This document shows positions 51,198 to 60,862 of a stretch of DNA of 64,000 nt, in pieces. This stretch comes from Flavobacteriales bacterium (GTDB taxonomy: Bacteria; Bacteroidota; Bacteroidia; Flavobacteriales_F; PHOS-HE28): assembly GCA_020635725.1 (NCBI GenBank), contig JACJZF010000006.1:124001-188000 (forward strand), read 5' to 3'. A program made the position numbers and the translations under genes. The notes under the pieces were generated by a model. It made no database searches. It was not told the DNA's origin and saw nothing but the letters and a program-made list of their open reading frames with translations. Position 1 is the stretch's first letter. Every line of letters starts with the position of its first letter.

Positions 51198-53921
51198 CTA
51201 AGGCATCTGCTCTGCTCTCACTGCCGTCGGTACCACGCCGCCGATGCTCTGCAGGATGATGTCGCGGTCGTTCGTTTCGCCGGTGTACTTGAGCTGTCCG
51301 TTCAGGTCGATATCGAGCGGGTCGTAGATCGCGGATACCACGTTCGTGGGGACCACGCCACCGATGGCCACAAGGATCCGGTCACGATCGTTGTCCGAAC
51401 CGACATATTTCACCACGCCATCCGCGTTGCCATCACCGGGCCATAGCACCATGCGACCGCCGAGCGAGGCGCGTGCATTGGTGCCAAAGGTGGCTGTGGA
51501 GGATGATGTGAAGTCAACGACGGTCGTGTTCGGACCCAGGTTGAACCCGGTATTCGTCATGCAGCCCAAGTGGTTGCGATGGCGGATCGCGATGCGGTAG
51601 GGTCCTGCGGGCAGATCGAAGGCGAGCGGGGCAGTGCCGTTCGTTGCGGTAACATCACCATCGCGTTGAAGCAGGGCGCTACGCGTTGCGATCACGGCAT
51701 AAGGAGCGTTGGTATTGCGCAGTTCGACCACCACCCAATCGACAATGGCGTCATCGCCGGTCACGGTGAACACCGCCAGTGTGGTCGCTTCGCCGCCACC
51801 GCCTCCCACATGGTCATAGCCCATCGCGGTGTATGGTTCGGTCAAAGGCAGCAACCCCGAGGCGCGCAGGCCATCGTTCATGCGCTGCGTGGCTTCGTCG
51901 TAGGGTCCGCCAATCAAGACGCGCGGCGAAAGGACCACCCCCGGTGAAGCCACGGTCAGCAAGCTGGGGTCGGTGATCACCGGCGGGTTGTAGTCGAAGT
52001 AGATGTTGGCGATGTTCGTGAACGTTGTTCCCGGGCTGACCGGTTGGTGAGGCCTGATGCGGAAGCTCACAAAGCCATGACTCAGTGGTTCGTTCGAGTT
52101 GCTATCCGGCAGTAGGATATTCGTGAAGATGAACTTGAGCGTGCCGTTCGAGGCCATGGACCGGGTGCAGGCGTGGGACGTTGGCCCCCAAAGCACGGTG
52201 GCGGGATCCAATGTCGCGGGCAGCGTATCGGTGATCAATACGTTGAAGGCGGTATCCGTACCCGTGTTCTGGAAACGGATGGTGTAGTCGATCCATTCGT
52301 CCTGTCCGATCAGGTAGGTCGTGCCAGAGCCACTGGAGGTCCGTGCGAGCTTGTCATTCGGATCAAAGCTTCCGGTAACGAGCTGCTGGCTGATCGCGGT
52401 GTTGTTTGACAGGTCCACATCGGTGTTGGCCGTGGTCAGCGTGGCGGTGGTGGTCAGGGTCGATCCGATAAGGCCAACGTCCGGCAGGACGCGCATGCGG
52501 AGCCGTACTTCCCGGTGCTGGAAGGCACTCGTCATGGCAAGGTTCCAGGTGTAGGTATTGCCTGCGGCGACGCCGCCGCTCGTCATGCTCACGAAGGTGA
52601 GCGCAGGATCGACCTGCACGGTCAATGTGGTCGCGCCCGTGGTCGCTGTGGTCAGGTTGTCAATGTCGATGGCATAGAGGATCTCGAAGCCGGGTCGTGC
52701 CGGACCGTTGGCCATGAGCACGCGGGCATCCAAGGGCATGCCACCGGTGCAGCTGATGTTACGGTTCGTGAGGGAGGCCGCGGCCACGGTCACGTTGAGC
52801 GGGCAGCTTTGCTCCACCACCGGGTGCTGCTCCGCGAACTGATAGGTTCCATAGGGCAGGTTCACCGCGTAGGTGCCAGTAGGGCCGGTGGAGGTATAGT
52901 AGGGCCCAGGAGTGATCTCGATGACGGTGCTGGGTACGTTGTTCTCTCCGCTGTTGTAGGCGCAGTTCGCATTGTTATCGATGTGAACGCGGCCACTGAC
53001 CAGGCCACAGGTGGTGCCGAGGTCGGGAACAACGAACGAGATGGAATCGGAGCACGGGGCTTGAATGTCCTCGCGAAGGCCGAATACATCGACATCGCTC
53101 ACGACCCAATAGGTCCCTGGTGCGAGCCCCGTGTATTGATGTGAGGCGCTGGTCTCATACTCGTAGGTCAGGTAGTCACAAACCCCGGTGTAAGGCTGGT
53201 GGGCGCTGTTCTTCAATCGTATCCTGAAGGGTGCCGCGACGGGAACGTTGATGCTCAAACTGGCCGAACCGATGGCGCCATTGGAGCATGATCCGGTCAC
53301 ATCCACGATCTGCAGCGTAGGCAGGGAGATGGGTTGGGGGACCTGAAAGAGGAAGGATCCGGGACAACCGCTACCATCCTCGTAGTTCACAGTAACGCTC
53401 GATCCAGCCGGTGCATCGACACCGACCATGTAATAGGCGTACCACGAGCAGGCCTGTGGCCATTCGCCATAGCTGGTCGTATAGCCTGGTGCCAGGAAGG
53501 TGTACGGCCCCGGACCGTGTTGGGTCCCGGTCATCGGGTCGGGCGGCATGCCATTCTCGGTACCGGCCCAGAAGACCACGAAGGGTTGCATGCCGTTGCA
53601 GTAGCTCTGTTCAACTACGGTGGAATACGGATAGGCGCTCAGTGCCAACACCTCGGCCTGCCCTGTTGCTGTAGTGCCAACGGCATCGGTCACGGTTACG
53701 GAATAGATCCCCGCACCAAGCCCGTTCTGCGACTGTTCGGTACTTCCGTTGTTCCACAAGTATGAATAAGGAGGAACACCGCCACTAGGGCTTGCCGATA
53801 CGCCTCCCAGCATGTTCTGGCAGATCTGGTTGCCGAATGCGGAAACGGAGAGCGTGAGCGCGTGGGCGTTCCAATTGAAGCACAGGCAGAGCAGCAGTGC
53901 CAGGAGGTGGTGGCGTTTCAT
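51198..53921 (-). CDS. Exported SprB-like/DUF7619-type protein with dockerin-like duplicated C-terminus
   Basis: The 907-residue product has a signal (MKRHHLLALLLCLCFNWNAHA), a SprB-like repeat (SGGVPPYSYLWNNGS, GIYSVTVTDA), a short carboxypeptidase-like domain (VHIDNNANCAYNSGENNVPS), a DUF11-like segment and the conserved domain TGSFDPNDKLARTSS to NIYFDYNPPVITDPS (DUF7619-type, about 530-690). Unlike its three neighbours it lacks the type A sorting domain; instead it ends in two similar units, GDGNADGVVKYVGSDNDRD and LDIDLNGQLKYTGETNDRD, each followed by IL...IGGVVPT. The Asp/Asn spacing is like calcium-binding dockerin loops. Probably exported by a different C-terminal signal. A stand-alone gene next to the convergent valS. 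Confidence 0.85.
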   Translation of the reverse strand: MKRHHLLALLLCLCFNWNAHALTLSVSAFGNQICQNMLGGVSASPSGGVPPYSYLWNNGSTEQSQNGLGAGIYSVTVTDAVGTTATGQAEVLALSAYPYSTVVEQSYCNGMQPFVVFWAGTENGMPPDPMTGTQHGPGPYTFLAPGYTTSYGEWPQACSWYAYYMVGVDAPAGSSVTVNYEDGSGCPGSFLFQVPQPISLPTLQIVDVTGSCSNGAIGSASLSINVPVAAPFRIRLKNSAHQPYTGVCDYLTYEYETSASHQYTGLAPGTYWVVSDVDVFGLREDIQAPCSDSISFVVPDLGTTCGLVSGRVHIDNNANCAYNSGENNVPSTVIEITPGPYYTSTGPTGTYAVNLPYGTYQFAEQHPVVEQSCPLNVTVAAASLTNRNISCTGGMPLDARVLMANGPARPGFEILYAIDIDNLTTATTGATTLTVQVDPALTFVSMTSGGVAAGNTYTWNLAMTSAFQHREVRLRMRVLPDVGLIGSTLTTTATLTTANTDVDLSNNTAISQQLVTGSFDPNDKLARTSSGSGTTYLIGQDEWIDYTIRFQNTGTDTAFNVLITDTLPATLDPATVLWGPTSHACTRSMASNGTLKFIFTNILLPDSNSNEPLSHGFVSFRIRPHQPVSPGTTFTNIANIYFDYNPPVITDPSLLTVASPGVVLSPRVLIGGPYDEATQRMNDGLRASGLLPLTEPYTAMGYDHVGGGGGEATTLAVFTVTGDDAIVDWVVVELRNTNAPYAVIATRSALLQRDGDVTATNGTAPLAFDLPAGPYRIAIRHRNHLGCMTNTGFNLGPNTTVVDFTSSSTATFGTNARASLGGRMVLWPGDGNADGVVKYVGSDNDRDRILVAIGGVVPTNVVSAIYDPLDIDLNGQLKYTGETNDRDIILQSIGGVVPTAVRAEQMP

Positions 53922-54081
53922 GAAGGATAGGTAGGTGGTGGGTCGTTCACCATACAGGAACTAGGGTCGGAATGGGTCGGTTAAAGAGCACTGCTCAGTG
54001 GTGCTGTGGATTAAGGTCAATGGCATTCAGGGGTCACGTCCGATCCGGGCATTGGATGAGCGGTCCATGGTGCTGAAGTGA

Positions 54082-56283
54082 TCATTGCTTCACGAAGCGG
54101 GCTTGTCCTTCCGGTGCGCGGATGAGGTAGGTGCCGGGCGCAAGGGAGCGGATGTCCAGTTGCGCAGCGGTGCCCGACCAACGCAAAGGGGCTTTGATGA
54201 AGCGGCTATCGATCGCAAGCACATGGATGCTCGACAGCGATTCGTTGGAGATACCGCGCAAGATGACCTGGTCCGTGGCTGGGTTCGGTGAGATTTGTAG
54301 AGTCGGAGACGTGATGTCGTTGATACTCGTGCTGAACTCGGCCACCAGCACGCTCGGCTCCGTGATCACCGGCGGGTTGAAATCGAAGTAGATGTTGGCG
54401 GTGTTCGCGATCAAAGTTCCGGGCAGTGTTGGCGCTTTTGGACGTATCCGGAACTGCACCGCTCCATGGCTGTGTGGCTCGTTCGTGTTACTGTCGGGCA
54501 ACAGGATGTCATCGAAGTGAAAGCGCAGTACGTCACCATAGCCGAGTTCCCATCGCATGGGATGAGAAGCAGCGCCCACTTGCAGGCTCGCGGGATCGAG
54601 CGATGCGGCCAGGGTATCGGTGATCACCACTTGGAATGCGGTATCCGTTCCCGTGTTCTGGAATCGTATGGTGTAGTCGATCCATTCGTCCTGATCGATG
54701 AAGTAGAGTTCATCGCTGGCCTGGGTGCTCGTTGAGGCCAGTTTGTCGTTGGGGTCGTAGCTGCCGGTGACCACCGTGCTGTACGACGCTACATTGTTGC
54801 TGGGATCCAGGTCCAGGTTGGAGGAGGTGAGGGTCAGGCCACTGGTAAGCATGGTGCCGATCAGCGCCACGTCGGCCGGTACCATCACCTGCACCGAGAA
54901 CGCGTGCGAATTGTAGGGTAGAACGTCCGACAATTCCCAAACCACGCTTCCGGTGTTGATCATGCTCGGCGTTGGGGAAGCACTCAGGACCGTGGTGATC
55001 GGATCGGCGGTGAACGTGGCGGTCACATTGCCACTTGCCCCATAGTTGATGTTGTTGGCATGCAGATAATACGTCAATACGAAGCCGGGCCGGGCTGGAC
55101 TGCTTGTGAGCCACGCGTGCAGGTCGGGTGCTGGGCCGGCCGTTCCAATGACCGGCACATCCAACTGCTCTGGGGTGCCGAGAGAGCTGATCGTCGCCCC
55201 TGCGGGACACACCGGCAGCAGCGCCGGGTTCGCGGGCTGTATGGTGTAGCTGCCCAGGGGAAGGTTCGCCGTGTATTGTCCAGAGAGATCCGTGCTCACG
55301 TATCGGGGACCAGGTTCGACCACGAGTATCTGATAGCCTGCACTGAGATCTCCGGAACTGATGCTGCAGTCCTCATCCGCATCGATGTACATCGTACCCG
55401 ACAGCACGCCGCAGTCGGGTCCTTCGTCCGGGATCACCACGTAAATGGAATCAGCGCACTGTGCGGCAGGCAGGTAATCCCAATTGAAGCTGTTGGGCCC
55501 CGGCGTACGCGTATTCTGAACCAACCAGTAGCCACCCGGGTCAAGGTCTTGGAACACTTCCTCCTGATCCAAGCCGGTATCCCAATAGGTCGTATTGTCG
55601 GGTCCGTGCAGGCTGGCGAAGCTTCCACCTGTTCGGAACACGGTGATCGAGCCGTTGCCGTTCGGTCCGCACGAAGGGGCTGCCTCCACGCTGGTCCATT
55701 CTGGCCACTCGATGGGGTCTCCAGCGATATCCCCGTACAGCGTGCCCACACATCCTGTGGCATCCGTGAAACTCACGGTGACCGGTCCAGGACCTTCATG
55801 CACGAGGTATCCGTTACCTACCCAGGAAGGCACCGCGGCGGGGTCGAAGAAGGGCGTGCTGGACGCATCGATCGACAGCGGGAATGCACTGCTGAGATCA
55901 TTGGTGTACGGGTCACCGCCGATCGTGAAATACTGGGCGGAAACAAACCCGTACGGTGCCTGCCCATCGCAGAGTAGATGTGTCCCCATGCCGATCTGTC
56001 CCCACTCCGGAAGTGCATCCAGGACGACTTCTGCCGTGGCCTGGTCCGCATTGACATCGGTGACGGTCACCGTGTACGTTCCGGCGCTTAGGCCTTGGAT
56101 CGATGGGAAATTGTCTCCCGTGTTCCAACTGTAGGTGTACGGCGAGACCCCGCCGTTGGCGACCGCGAAGAGGCTGCCGACCGGATGTCCGCAGATCGGT
56201 TGTTGCTGCACGACGATCTCCACCGAAATGGCCCGCAGGCTGCATGCGAGGAAGAACACGAGAGAGGTGCTGAACGCGCGCAT
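54082..56283 (-). CDS. T9SS-exported SprB-like/DUF7619-type protein (733 residues)
   Basis: ATG 56283 (MRAFSTSLVFFLACSLRA) gives a signal peptide; earlier frame starts do not. Domains in order: SprB-like repeat (NGGVSPYTYSWNTGD, GTYTVTVTDV), a central region ending in a SdrD-like DADEDCSISSGDLSAGYQ domain, a DUF11-like segment, the conserved domain TGSYDPNDKLASTS to NIYFDFNPPVITEPS with DEWIDYTIRFQNTGTDTAF, and a type A sorting domain (LQISPNPATDQVILRG, last 75 residues). Exported and probably surface-bound. It starts 2 bases after the upstream paralogue's stop, so the two are co-transcribed. Confidence 0.88.
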   Translation of the reverse strand: MRAFSTSLVFFLACSLRAISVEIVVQQQPICGHPVGSLFAVANGGVSPYTYSWNTGDNFPSIQGLSAGTYTVTVTDVNADQATAEVVLDALPEWGQIGMGTHLLCDGQAPYGFVSAQYFTIGGDPYTNDLSSAFPLSIDASSTPFFDPAAVPSWVGNGYLVHEGPGPVTVSFTDATGCVGTLYGDIAGDPIEWPEWTSVEAAPSCGPNGNGSITVFRTGGSFASLHGPDNTTYWDTGLDQEEVFQDLDPGGYWLVQNTRTPGPNSFNWDYLPAAQCADSIYVVIPDEGPDCGVLSGTMYIDADEDCSISSGDLSAGYQILVVEPGPRYVSTDLSGQYTANLPLGSYTIQPANPALLPVCPAGATISSLGTPEQLDVPVIGTAGPAPDLHAWLTSSPARPGFVLTYYLHANNINYGASGNVTATFTADPITTVLSASPTPSMINTGSVVWELSDVLPYNSHAFSVQVMVPADVALIGTMLTSGLTLTSSNLDLDPSNNVASYSTVVTGSYDPNDKLASTSTQASDELYFIDQDEWIDYTIRFQNTGTDTAFQVVITDTLAASLDPASLQVGAASHPMRWELGYGDVLRFHFDDILLPDSNTNEPHSHGAVQFRIRPKAPTLPGTLIANTANIYFDFNPPVITEPSVLVAEFSTSINDITSPTLQISPNPATDQVILRGISNESLSSIHVLAIDSRFIKAPLRWSGTAAQLDIRSLAPGTYLIRAPEGQARFVKQ

Positions 56284-56285
56284 GG

Positions 56286-58472
56286 CTATTGTTTGATGAT
56301 GTGAAGCCGTTGGACGGATCGATCTGATAAGGAGCCCATCAGGAGGTACACACCGGAGGGAAGATCCTGAAGGTCGATGGTGGTACTCATCGCGTCCACC
56401 GCGTATTCCGCCACGGAACGACCATCCGCAGCGAGCAACAGGAGCCCTTGCACCGGGATCGGGGAGGTGACCTTCACAAGACCCGTGGTCGGTACAGGCC
56501 ATGCGCGCATGATCGTCGAAGGAAGTTCTTCCACACCCGTGCTGAACTCCGCCACCACCATGCTCGGCTCGGTGATCACCGGCGGGTTGAAATCGAAATA
56601 GATGTTGGCGATGTTCGGCACCATGGTGCCCGGTAGCACCGGCTCATGCAGCTTCATCCGGAAGCTGGTCAGGCCATGGCTCGCCGCTTCGTTCACGTTG
56701 CTGTCGGGCAACAGGATGTCCGTGAAGGTCCACTGCACCACGCGCCCCGGCCTGAAGTCAACCGTGCATGGATGCGAGCAGGCGCCCTGCTCGAAGCTGG
56801 CCATGTCCAGGGTTGCATCCAGCGTATCGGTGATCACTACCGTGAAGGCGGTATCGGTGCCGGTATTCTGGAAGCGGATGGTGTAGTCCAGCCATTCATC
56901 CACGCCGATCTGGTAGAGCCCCTCTATGTTTCCGCTGCTGGTGATCACCACCTTCTCGTTGGGGTCGAAGCTGCCGGTCACGATGCTCGTGCGCTGCGCG
57001 GGGTTGTTGGTCAGCGTTGCTTCAGGCAGCGTGTTGCTGGCGACGAACGTGGTGCTGAGCGCGGAACCGAGAGGCGTGCTCACAGGCACATCGAAATGGG
57101 CCTGTAGTTGGGAGATGTGGAACGAATCGAATGCGGGAAGCTCCCACGTGATCATGTTGCCTGAAACGGTGCTGGGCGATGGCTGCGCGCTGGTGTAGAT
57201 CAGCGCCGGGTCGAAGGAGCAGGTCACGGTGACGGGGCCGCTTTGTTGCGGGGATAGGTTGCGCACCTTGGCAACTAGCGCGAAGTCGAATCCCGGGCGT
57301 GCAGGTGTGGTGGTGAATCGCATGTCCAGGTCCAAGGGCACGGTGCTTCCGTTCGCCAGATCGATGTTCACCGCTGCGGTGCTCATGCTGAATGGCACGG
57401 GCAGCGCGGCCGGACAGATGGGCACCAGGCTCGCGTCGGACTGCGCAAGGGTATAGTTCCCGTTGGGCAGATTCAGCGAGTAGCTGCCATCGTCGTGCGT
57501 GATGGTGTAAAGGCCACCTGGCTCCACCTGCAGCACGCTGCCTGGTATGCCCACCTCGTTCACATCCTGCACGCAGTCGCCGTCGGCATCGTACCAGCTG
57601 GTGCCGGTCAAGGTGTTGCAGTTCGGTCCCAGATCCGGTATCACGATCACATCCGAATGCGCGCATTGCGAGAGGTTCCAATGAGTCAGTAGATTGTACG
57701 TGCCAGCGACCAGGTTGCTGAACAGATGCGTTCCGCTGCCGAAGCTGGTGTAGGTGGCCACCTCCGATCCGGCCAATGACAAGGTCAGGTCCGCTTGGTA
57801 TTGCGTAGGCATGCTGATCTGAAAACTGCCGCCGTTGCCGCCGGAGCAGGCGCCTTGGATCTGGCTGATCACCGGCTGGTCGGGGGTGCCGAGGCCATAG
57901 ACCTCGAAGGTGGTGGTGCCCGAACAGCCCATGTCGTCGGTGAAGGTGTAGGTCACGGTCTCTCCGTAGCAGAAGTTGCCGAAGACCTGCTCACCGTAGG
58001 AAGTGAGACCCAGGAACGGGTTGTTGCCGGGGAAGGAATAGGTGAGATTCACGGTACCCGGTGGCAACCAGCTATCGTTGAATGCGAAGGCGCCATTGCA
58101 CATGCCTTCGCAGGGTGCGGGCCCGTATCCGAGCAGCGGACCAGCACAGGACGCGCACCCTCCGGGTCCCGGTGGTAGCGCGCTCAGGTCCTGCACCCCT
58201 GCGCTCTGGCTCACCTGGGAGCCCACGTTGTCGGTCACCACCAGGGTATAGGTGCCGGCTTCAAGCGCATAGATGGAGTCAGCAGTGGAGGTGAAGCCTG
58301 CTGGGCCTGTCCACGAGTAGGTATAAGGCGGCACGCCACCCGAGGGTATGCCCCAGGCCGCACCGTTCACATTACCGCACGTCTCGGGAAGAGCGCCCAT
58401 GGCCACCGAGAGGGCCTTCGTGCTCGATGCCGTGAGAACGAATAGTAGGGAGAGGAGAGCGCTTCGCGACAT
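56286..58472 (-). CDS. T9SS-exported SprB-like/DUF7619-type protein (728 residues)
   Basis: From ATG 58472 (MSRSALLSLLFVLTASSTKA) the product has the same order of parts as its neighbours: SprB-like repeat (SGGVPPYTYSWTGPAG, 45-95), a beta-rich middle, a SdrD-like domain (YDADGDCVQDVNEVGIPGS, about 300-365), a DUF11-like part, the conserved domain TGSFDPNEKVVITSS to NIYFDFNPPVITEPS (about 510-645) and a sorting domain (MRAWPVPTTGLVKVTS, last 74 residues, ending HIIKQ). Middle of the tandem array; its gap to the downstream copy is 2 bases and to the upstream copy 56 bases. Confidence 0.88.
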   Translation of the reverse strand: MSRSALLSLLFVLTASSTKALSVAMGALPETCGNVNGAAWGIPSGGVPPYTYSWTGPAGFTSTADSIYALEAGTYTLVVTDNVGSQVSQSAGVQDLSALPPGPGGCASCAGPLLGYGPAPCEGMCNGAFAFNDSWLPPGTVNLTYSFPGNNPFLGLTSYGEQVFGNFCYGETVTYTFTDDMGCSGTTTFEVYGLGTPDQPVISQIQGACSGGNGGSFQISMPTQYQADLTLSLAGSEVATYTSFGSGTHLFSNLVAGTYNLLTHWNLSQCAHSDVIVIPDLGPNCNTLTGTSWYDADGDCVQDVNEVGIPGSVLQVEPGGLYTITHDDGSYSLNLPNGNYTLAQSDASLVPICPAALPVPFSMSTAAVNIDLANGSTVPLDLDMRFTTTPARPGFDFALVAKVRNLSPQQSGPVTVTCSFDPALIYTSAQPSPSTVSGNMITWELPAFDSFHISQLQAHFDVPVSTPLGSALSTTFVASNTLPEATLTNNPAQRTSIVTGSFDPNEKVVITSSGNIEGLYQIGVDEWLDYTIRFQNTGTDTAFTVVITDTLDATLDMASFEQGACSHPCTVDFRPGRVVQWTFTDILLPDSNVNEAASHGLTSFRMKLHEPVLPGTMVPNIANIYFDFNPPVITEPSMVVAEFSTGVEELPSTIMRAWPVPTTGLVKVTSPIPVQGLLLLAADGRSVAEYAVDAMSTTIDLQDLPSGVYLLMGSLSDRSVQRLHIIKQ

Positions 58473-58528
58473 GTTCGTGGGATCAGGTGGTGGAGTGTTG
58501 GTGTTCTCGCGTGCCAGTGCTCGCCTGG

Positions 58529-60727
58529 TCATTGCCCGGTTACCGATAAGCGGTGCGTTCTCATCGTACCATCGGCCATCTGCGCTAGCACGGCATAGGT
58601 CCCTGCTGCCAGGCTGCTCGCATCCATCTCTGCCGTCGGTGCGTTCACATTGAGCGAGAGCGCCTGTCGGCCGTCCGCGCCGATGATTCGAAGACTGCGT
58701 ATGGCCCCTTTCCGAACCGAGATGCGCACCGTGCCTGTGGCCGGGTTCGGGACCAGCATCAGATCCGCCACGGAAGGAACGCCAAGTCCCGTGCTGAATT
58801 CCGCCACCAGCACACTCGGCGCGGTGATCACCGGCTCATTGAAGTCGAAGAATATGTTGGCGGTGTTCGCTAGCACAGTGCCGGCCACCATGTTCTGCGC
58901 AGGGCGTATGCGGAAGCTCACCATGCCATGGCTCGCCGCCTCGTTCACAGTGCTGTCCGGCAGCAAGATGTCCGTGAAGCGCCACTCCACAACGCGTTCA
59001 GGCTTGAATCCGATGCTGAATGGATGCGAGGCCCCACCTTGCTGGAAGGTGGACATGTCGAGTTCCGATGCCAGGGTATCGGTGATGACAACCGTGAAGG
59101 CCGTGTCCGTACCCGTGTTCTGGAATCGGATGGTGTAGTCGATCCACTCGTCCAGGCCGAGGAAGTAGAGCGACTCGCTCGAACGGCTGCTGGTGCGAGC
59201 CACCTTGTCGTTGGGGTCGTAGCTGCCTACGGCGAGTTGGTTCGCCGTGGCCTGGTCGTTCGCGGGTTCGGCATCGCCCAAGGTGTTCACCACGGTGAGC
59301 GTGCTGGTGATCGGCGTGCCGAGGAACATGGTTGCCGGCACCTGAACGAGCACCGTGAAGCCGGTCTGCTGCAAAGCCGTGAACGCGCCCAACTGCCAGG
59401 TGAGCGTGTTGCCAACGATGCTGGTGGGCGAAGGCGAAGCGTTCAGCAGCACGAGACCCGCGTCGATGACGAGGCTGATCGTGGTCGGGCCGCTGACCTG
59501 AGGGGAGAGGTTGCGGACGTGCCCCCAATACGTTCCCGTGAACCCCGGCCGCATCACCGTGGATTCCAGTTGCGCCGAGAGGTCCAGCGGTACCGTGCTG
59601 CTGTCCGCGAGATGAATCGTTACCGCGTTGAAGTTGATCGAGAATGGCGCAGGTGCTGTCACTGGACAGAGCTGAATGAGGGAAGGGTCACTCTGCACGA
59701 GTGCGTAGGCGCCGTTGGTCAGGTCGATGGAGTAGGCTCCGACCTCATCGGTGATCGTGTACTGCGCGCCGGGCGCGACCTGGAGCACGGCATAAGGCAC
59801 GCCCACTTCGCCGGGGTCCTGCACGCAATCCTGATCATTGTCGATGAAGACCGTGCCGCTCACCGATCCGCAGTCGGGTCCGAGATCCGGTATGGTGAAG
59901 CTGACCTGGTCATAGGGGTTCCCTTCGCACGGGTATGCCATGATGTACCCCAATGGGTCCCAATTGCGTGAGAAGAAATACGCTCCGGGTGGCAGGCTGG
60001 TGAAGGTGAGGGAATTCGGGGCGGAGAAGCCGCTGCCATAAGTTACCTGTGCCGCGTCGCTCAGGATGTACGACGGGCTGCCGATGAAGGAGCCGTCGTT
60101 GATGTTGCTGATGGTCACCGCGCCACCCGCGCCGCTGGTGCAGGATCCCTGCAGGTTCGATACCACCATGTTCGGACCGCCGATGAGTTGCGGACCGATG
60201 ATGGTCTCGTACAAGGTGCCCGTGCAGCCATTGGCGTCCGTCACCTCAATGGAGACCGTGTTGCCAGCAGGTGTGCCGAAGAAGACGAAGTAGGGGTCGC
60301 CCTGCGGGTCATACCCATCCGGTGGCGGATTGTAGGTGTACGGCGGCGTGCCATTGATTCCCCATTCGATCGACTGCACCTCACCGCTCATGGAGCCCAC
60401 GCAGCTCGCGTGGCCATCCTGCGCGCTGGGCGGACAGCTCAGTGGAGCCACGGCCACGGTCCATTGCCCGAAAGCTTGATCGCTGTTCTCATCGGTAACG
60501 GTTACGCTGTAGGTGCCAGGTGCGAGGTTCACGAGATCCTCGGTGGTGGCCCCATTGCTCCATTGGAAGCTGTATGGACCCGTACCGCCTTGGATCCAGA
60601 TGTCAATGGCTCCCGTGGAACCCACGCATGCCGAATGCTGCAGGTTGGCCAGGTTCACCGTGAATGCGTGAAGAGGGGCGCACACGTTCATAGCGAACAG
60701 CGATGCGACGATGGAGAGGTGCCTCAT
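58529..60727 (-). CDS. T9SS-exported SprB-like/DUF7619-type protein (732 residues)
   Basis: From ATG 60727 (MRHLSIVASLFAMNVCAPLHA) it reads: SprB-like repeat (GGTGPYSFQWSNGATTEDL), a central region, a SdrD-like domain (FIDNDQDCVQDPGEVGVPYA), a DUF11-like part, the conserved domain TGSYDPNDKVARTSS-type (here VGSYDPNDKVARTSS) through NIFFDFNEPVITAPS, and a type A sorting domain (LMLVPNPATGTVRISV, ending LSVTGQ). It is the first gene of the four-gene tandem array on the minus strand. Closest in sequence to the next copy. Confidence 0.88.
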   Translation of the reverse strand: MRHLSIVASLFAMNVCAPLHAFTVNLANLQHSACVGSTGAIDIWIQGGTGPYSFQWSNGATTEDLVNLAPGTYSVTVTDENSDQAFGQWTVAVAPLSCPPSAQDGHASCVGSMSGEVQSIEWGINGTPPYTYNPPPDGYDPQGDPYFVFFGTPAGNTVSIEVTDANGCTGTLYETIIGPQLIGGPNMVVSNLQGSCTSGAGGAVTISNINDGSFIGSPSYILSDAAQVTYGSGFSAPNSLTFTSLPPGAYFFSRNWDPLGYIMAYPCEGNPYDQVSFTIPDLGPDCGSVSGTVFIDNDQDCVQDPGEVGVPYAVLQVAPGAQYTITDEVGAYSIDLTNGAYALVQSDPSLIQLCPVTAPAPFSINFNAVTIHLADSSTVPLDLSAQLESTVMRPGFTGTYWGHVRNLSPQVSGPTTISLVIDAGLVLLNASPSPTSIVGNTLTWQLGAFTALQQTGFTVLVQVPATMFLGTPITSTLTVVNTLGDAEPANDQATANQLAVGSYDPNDKVARTSSRSSESLYFLGLDEWIDYTIRFQNTGTDTAFTVVITDTLASELDMSTFQQGGASHPFSIGFKPERVVEWRFTDILLPDSTVNEAASHGMVSFRIRPAQNMVAGTVLANTANIFFDFNEPVITAPSVLVAEFSTGLGVPSVADLMLVPNPATGTVRISVRKGAIRSLRIIGADGRQALSLNVNAPTAEMDASSLAAGTYAVLAQMADGTMRTHRLSVTGQ

Positions 60728-60862
60728 GGCTGTGCGCGTTACAGGTAATAAAATCCCGAATGAGGGAACCCAAGGCTTCAAGCGGTGCCCATCCTTTCAG
60801 TGTGGACGTGCGCCGGTGTCCCCGGTTGTCCCGAAGGTGATGATTCCTTCTGATAATCAGTG

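Noticed and set aside
53922..54081. Hairpin around 53985-54003 (AGCAC...GTGCT) as a terminator
   Set aside because: Stem is short with a bulge and no T-tract; too weak to list as a feature.
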